Shown here: in pieces, positions 60,212 to 64,000 of the stretch | Position numbering within the stretch: position 1 is the first letter of the stretch | Layout: each line of letters opens with the position of its first letter | NCBI GenBank assembly: GCA_964019695.1 | Contig: OZ026526.1 | Coordinates: forward strand, 6,405,254 to 6,469,253 | Length of the DNA stretch: 64,000 nucleotides | DNA from: Loripinus fragilis | Taxonomy: Eukaryota > Mollusca > Bivalvia > Lucinida > Lucinidae | Reading direction: 5' to 3' | The notes under the pieces: model-generated | Told to the model about the DNA's origin: nothing | Seen by the model: the letters and a program-made list of their open reading frames with translations, nothing else | Databases searched by the model: none | Made by a program: the position numbers and the translations under genes

Positions 60212-63200
60212 GAAACGTTTTAATACATGATTAATCCATTAATATCTTCAATTATTATATGACTTTTGAGATCGCCAAATTGAGATACTTTATATTGATA
60301 TTGTACTAAGTACTAAGCGGAAATTTATGCGCATCCTATGTATAGCAACCGTTGCGTGTACATGTACCACAATGGCTATACATAAGGTACAATATTATTT
60401 AAAGTGGATTCCCAGACTCACCAGGCACGAATTAAATATTAATGAGCCAGCTCACGAGAATTTGGTACCTATCATATAGGCGATCAGCGAAGGCTCTGAC
60501 GAGTCTGTGAATCTCACGCAGGATCGTAAGAGCATTTGTTACTCGCATACATAAAGTATCGAAGTAGATGAAGGCTGAAATAAACTTTTAGGACTCTAGC
60601 TCCACTGGTTAGCTGTGCATGTGGGTTAGAAGAGAGTCTTGCGCATACGTAGGACAGACCAAAATCTCATGCGCTGGTCATATGTGATAATATGCAAGGC
60701 GATGTGGGCTTTTTATGCATATGCTTAAATATCCACTTTCCTACATAAGGATTAAACAGCTAGATGCAATGAAAATAGTTATCATCACAGTATATGATCA
60801 GCTATTCTTTTTACGGGCATGCACAGTTATCCAGTAGGGCTGAATCTGTGTTCTTGTTATACGTACTGTGCGTGTATGGGTAGATTTGTTGAGTCCATGC
60901 AGATGTGCAGGCTCGTTCGACCCTTTGCTTATCGCCCAAAAGCAATGAAGCAATGAAAATTTAGAACCCATCTTTTGCGTGTCCAGCGATGCCTCCACTT
61001 CCTCTATTCATCTACAATTTCTCTACAACGCATTCTCTGGTCTCACAATATTGGCATCGTCACAAGAAAGCCAGATTTGGTTGTATGCTCATAACAAAGG
61101 CACAGACCAGTGTGCGCATCCATGCAGACTGTTCTGCGCTTTTGTTCTTTACGATTTGTAGGTATAGTATCCGAACTTATACATGAACTATTTCAGTTTC
61201 TACATACTATGCTCTGAAGCTATGCAGGCTGGATTAAGCTTTATGTTGTTGTAACCAGAATGACACTTTTTCTCATGATGTGACCCATATCTGCTTAGTA
61301 TTTCTTAGACATAAATGCATAACGACCATTATATTTGGTGTTAACTTTCATCTACCACCATACTTTTCGCATGTAATCTATGAAGACTCGAACGAGACTG
61401 TGCAGAAGTGCACTCTCGTTCAGAAACGTGCGTTACTGTAACGCACGTTTCTGAACGAGAGTGAACTTCTGGACAGTCTTGTTCTAATCGCATGTGTTGC
61501 CTATGGGCTATGAACTTTCTGTGTGATTTAAGTCATCGCATGTGTCGCCCATGAGCTTTGACCTTTCTTGTACGATAGTAGTTCCACTAGCATGTGTCGC
61601 CCATGGGCTATGAACTTCTCACGAGAATTAAGTTCTACTCGCCTGTGTCGCCCATGAACTATGAACTTTTTGTGCGATATTAGTTCATAATCACATGAGT
61701 CGCTCATGAGCTATAAACTTTCTTTGGATACCCTAGTTCCCAGTTCTAGTCACATGGGTTTCCCATGAGCTAATAACTTCCTCGTATGCGTTAAGTTCTA
61801 ATCAAATGTGAAGCCCATGCGCTTTGAACTTTCTTGTCAGATTTTGGTTCTTATCGCATGTATCGCCCATGAGCTATGAACTTTCTTGTGAGAATTTAGT
61901 TCTTTCCCACGTATCACCCACGAGTGACGGACTTTCTTATGAGATATTAGTTCTGATCACATGCGTCGCCCATGCGCTATCTATGAAATTTGTTGTGAGA
62001 TATTATTTCAAATTGCATGTGTGAATTTTCTTGCGATATTTTTTTTTTCAAATCACACGCTGAGCCCATGAGCAATGAACTTTCTTGTAAGATTTTGTTC
62101 TTAATTCTAGTCGCATTTGTAGCCCATGAGCTATGAACTTTCCCTTGAGGTTTTAGTTCTTTTTACATGATGATGTGTAGCCAATTAACTATGAACTTTT
62201 TATTATGAGATTTTAGTTTTAATTGCATGGGTCGTCCATGAGATTTGAGTTTTTCTTGTGAGATTTTAGTTCTAGTCGCATGCTCATGGTTATGAGGTCG
62301 TAAGGTTGTAGTTCTACATAAAATTGCAAGTGAAAACCATGCGCTATGAGCTTTTTGAGTGAAATTTTAGTTCAAACGCATTTGTTGCCCATGAGCTCTA
62401 AGATTCTTCTGATAAAATTTAGTTTTAGACGCATGTACAGCATATGTGCAAGAGCTTTCTCGCGAGAAAATTAGTTCTAGTTGCATGCGTAGTCATTGAG
62501 CTATGAGATTTCTCATGAGATTTTACTTGTATCGCATGTGTCGCCAACTAGTTATGAGCTCTTTTGTAGGATTTTAGTTCTAGTCGCATGTGTCAACCAT
62601 GAGCTTTGAGGTTAATCGTGAGAATTAAGTTCAATCACATGTGTCTCTCACGAACATTTGCACATACTTACCAGTCACAAATGTAATATTATTGGGCAAG
62701 CTGACGAGATTTTGGCACATATCATGTAACCCAGCAATGAAGGCTCAGGCGAGCCTGCGCAATACGCGTTCTCGCCATAGCCTTCACAGCTCGCATACAC
62801 AAAGTATGGTTGTAGATGAACACACAGACAACAGTTAAGCCATTATTCCCACTAGATACGCCAGCAGGAACGTTAGGAGGCGGCTTTTGCGCATATGAGA
62901 TCAGCATAAAAATGTCGTGTTCTAGCCCAAGATACCACAGTGTGAGTGATCTTGCATCATCAAGTGTTCGTACAGTTACGGAATTCAACGGGGGTCAGAC
63001 CAGCGTCCATCGTTGTCATGGCAGTTGACAAAATAGTCCACACAAAGATGATTTTGTTTTCATCAGCATAACAAACATACACCAATGCTTAGTCAGGGGC
63101 AAGTTTAATGTCCAAAAGAGCACCCATTCACTAAGTATAGGACACAGATACTGCGATTTACATTTTTAAAGGTACTATTTTCGTGGGCTACCAAACCGGA

Positions 63201-64000
63201 TGTTTTGCTTTGTCAAAATGAAAGAAACACAAGCACAGCTTTACAAAAAACATGCCTAACAAAAATACCACAAACATACATCACATACAATTTCATGGCG
63301 TCAAGAGGATAAAATAACAGAATCACACAGACTGATAAAGACATCCAAATAAAGCAAGAACTAAACAAGAAAAGCAGCAACCTGTTGCTACTTTCTTCAC
63401 GAGGGGACGGGGAGTGATTGCCAAACTTTTGATGCACAGCTAGTTTGGGCCTGTGCCACCACATATGTGCTGTAGATAGATGCGTTGCAAGTGAAAATGC
63501 AGTGTGATAATAACTATGGTCATAGTGAAGAGCCTTGGTGAACGCTACAGTCTCTTTGATGGAACACTTAATATGGAACTGTCCTGTTTGTACTTTAAGA
63601 GGTTGCTGGTCAAACTTTCCATGAAAAGAATGGATTTATGTCCTTGAAGATTGTTTTCATCATTGCAAAGAGTGCAGACCCTGGTGAAATATCGCATCAT
63701 GTGCCATTTCATCAAGGCCTTTACTGTTTGTTAAAGTACCTGTTATGGAAAGAACTTAAGGTCTACAACATCATGACATGTAGAAAATGCAAAACATTTG
63801 CAATTGCTAAATATTGCTCTCTTGTAAATTCTATGAGAGTGTAACAATGATATAGAATTATCAATGGCATTGCACAAAGAGTATTGTTTTAGATAAGATG
63901 TCAGCTCATCATGTTGGTTTCTCCCATACTGCTTTGTAAAGTTTTCCATAGAAATTCATAAATGTATATTTAGCCATGCTGCAATACACCAGTACTGACT
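60212..64000 (+). repeat. Macrosatellite unit 12 (cut by the window end)
   Basis: 3,789 bp are visible. Private states include GTCGCTCATGAG near 61700, CATGTAACCCAGC near 62723 and a 22-bp deletion after GCTCATCAT at 63912. The deletion removes TGAAAGTATTGGTTAAGTGC plus AT, and its ends share CAT microhomology. Palindrome at 61411-61463. The unit end and its tRNA-like segment would lie past the window. Confidence 0.95.

Larger units (their letters stand above)
10424..64000 (+). repeat. Macrosatellite array, 12 head-to-tail units of about 4.64 kb, continuing past the window
   Basis: Using the GAAACGTTTTAATACATGAT motif as unit start, units begin at 10424 (diverged form), 13833, 18476, 23118, 27759, 32404, 37033, 41661, 46289, 50930, 55577 and 60212. 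Full-length units are 4,628-4,647 bp. All are in the same orientation with no unique spacer. The left edge is sharp: sequence before about 10418 does not match the unit end. The right edge is outside the window, so copy number and total length (at least 53.6 kb here) are minimum values. No long open frame persists; the small frames are repeated only because the DNA is. Unit edges are arbitrary, because the array has no natural start. Confidence 0.97.

Noticed and set aside
12428..63949. Dozens of open frames of 60-125 codons repeated in each unit
   Set aside because: They recur only because the DNA is repeated. Frames shift between units at poly-C/poly-A runs and between units 1 and 2, there are no recognisable domains, and many overlap on both strands. 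No frame keeps its length through the diverged edge unit.
10424..64000. rDNA, 5S, snRNA or histone gene cluster
   Set aside because: The kilobase tandem layout invites the idea, but no rRNA-like, snRNA-like or histone-coding sequence is recognisable in a unit.
10424..64000. Centromeric satellite with CENP-B-like boxes
   Set aside because: No convincing match to the CENP-B box pattern was seen, and the unit size is unusual. Chromosomal position cannot be judged from the window.

Overview
The window is eukaryotic, animal-type DNA: AT-rich, with an intron-split gene, microsatellites, foldback elements and many diverged dispersed repeats. Several translated repeat fragments look like repeats I associate from memory with bivalve molluscs, so a bivalve is my best guess. 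That taxonomic call is inference.

Region 1 (1-8505) is the 3' part of one plus-strand gene for a monocarboxylate-transporter-like protein (SLC16/MCT family, major facilitator superfamily). Four coding exons can be read through clean splice junctions: 832-1251, 3874-4143, 6290-6415 and 8324-8505. All junctions are in the same phase. The exons encode 332 residues, from about transmembrane segment 4 to the stop codon. The N-terminal exons lie upstream of the window. The introns carry foldback and MITE-like elements, microsatellites and two families of dispersed repeat present in opposite orientations.

Region 2 (8506-10423) is the 3' UTR and downstream flank. It holds three tandem copies of a repeat of about 180-195 bp, candidate polyadenylation signals, and a diverged dimer of a repeat of about 304 bp with internal inverted repeats.

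Region 3 (10424-64000, running off the window) is a head-to-tail macrosatellite. Eleven full-period or nearly full-period units of 4,628-4,647 bp (units 2-12, the last cut by the window end) follow one shortened edge unit of about 3.4 kb. No credible protein gene lies in it; reading frames are under about 125 codons and break between units. Each standard unit is modular. In order it holds: block A; block C; block D; a 53-bp perfect palindrome inside a 95-bp imperfect one; a nested minisatellite of about 22 monomers of about 52 bp; block B, a diverged copy of A; a 65-bp quasi-palindrome; a poly-C run next to an A-rich tract; and a tRNA-like, SINE-like remnant with A-box and B-box motifs. A motif of about 45 bp recurs at five places in the unit (A, B, C, D and the palindrome arm), so the unit appears to have been built from copies of a smaller module.

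Units 1 and 2, next to the unique flank, are the most diverged, while units 3-12 are nearly identical. Shared variants are mosaic among neighbouring units: 5/6, 6/7/8, 8/9 and 9/10 share private variants over offset segments. This fits ongoing unequal exchange or gene conversion. I see no defence system, operon, CRISPR array or viral gene. The notable object is the hierarchical, palindrome-bearing macrosatellite directly downstream of the transporter gene.
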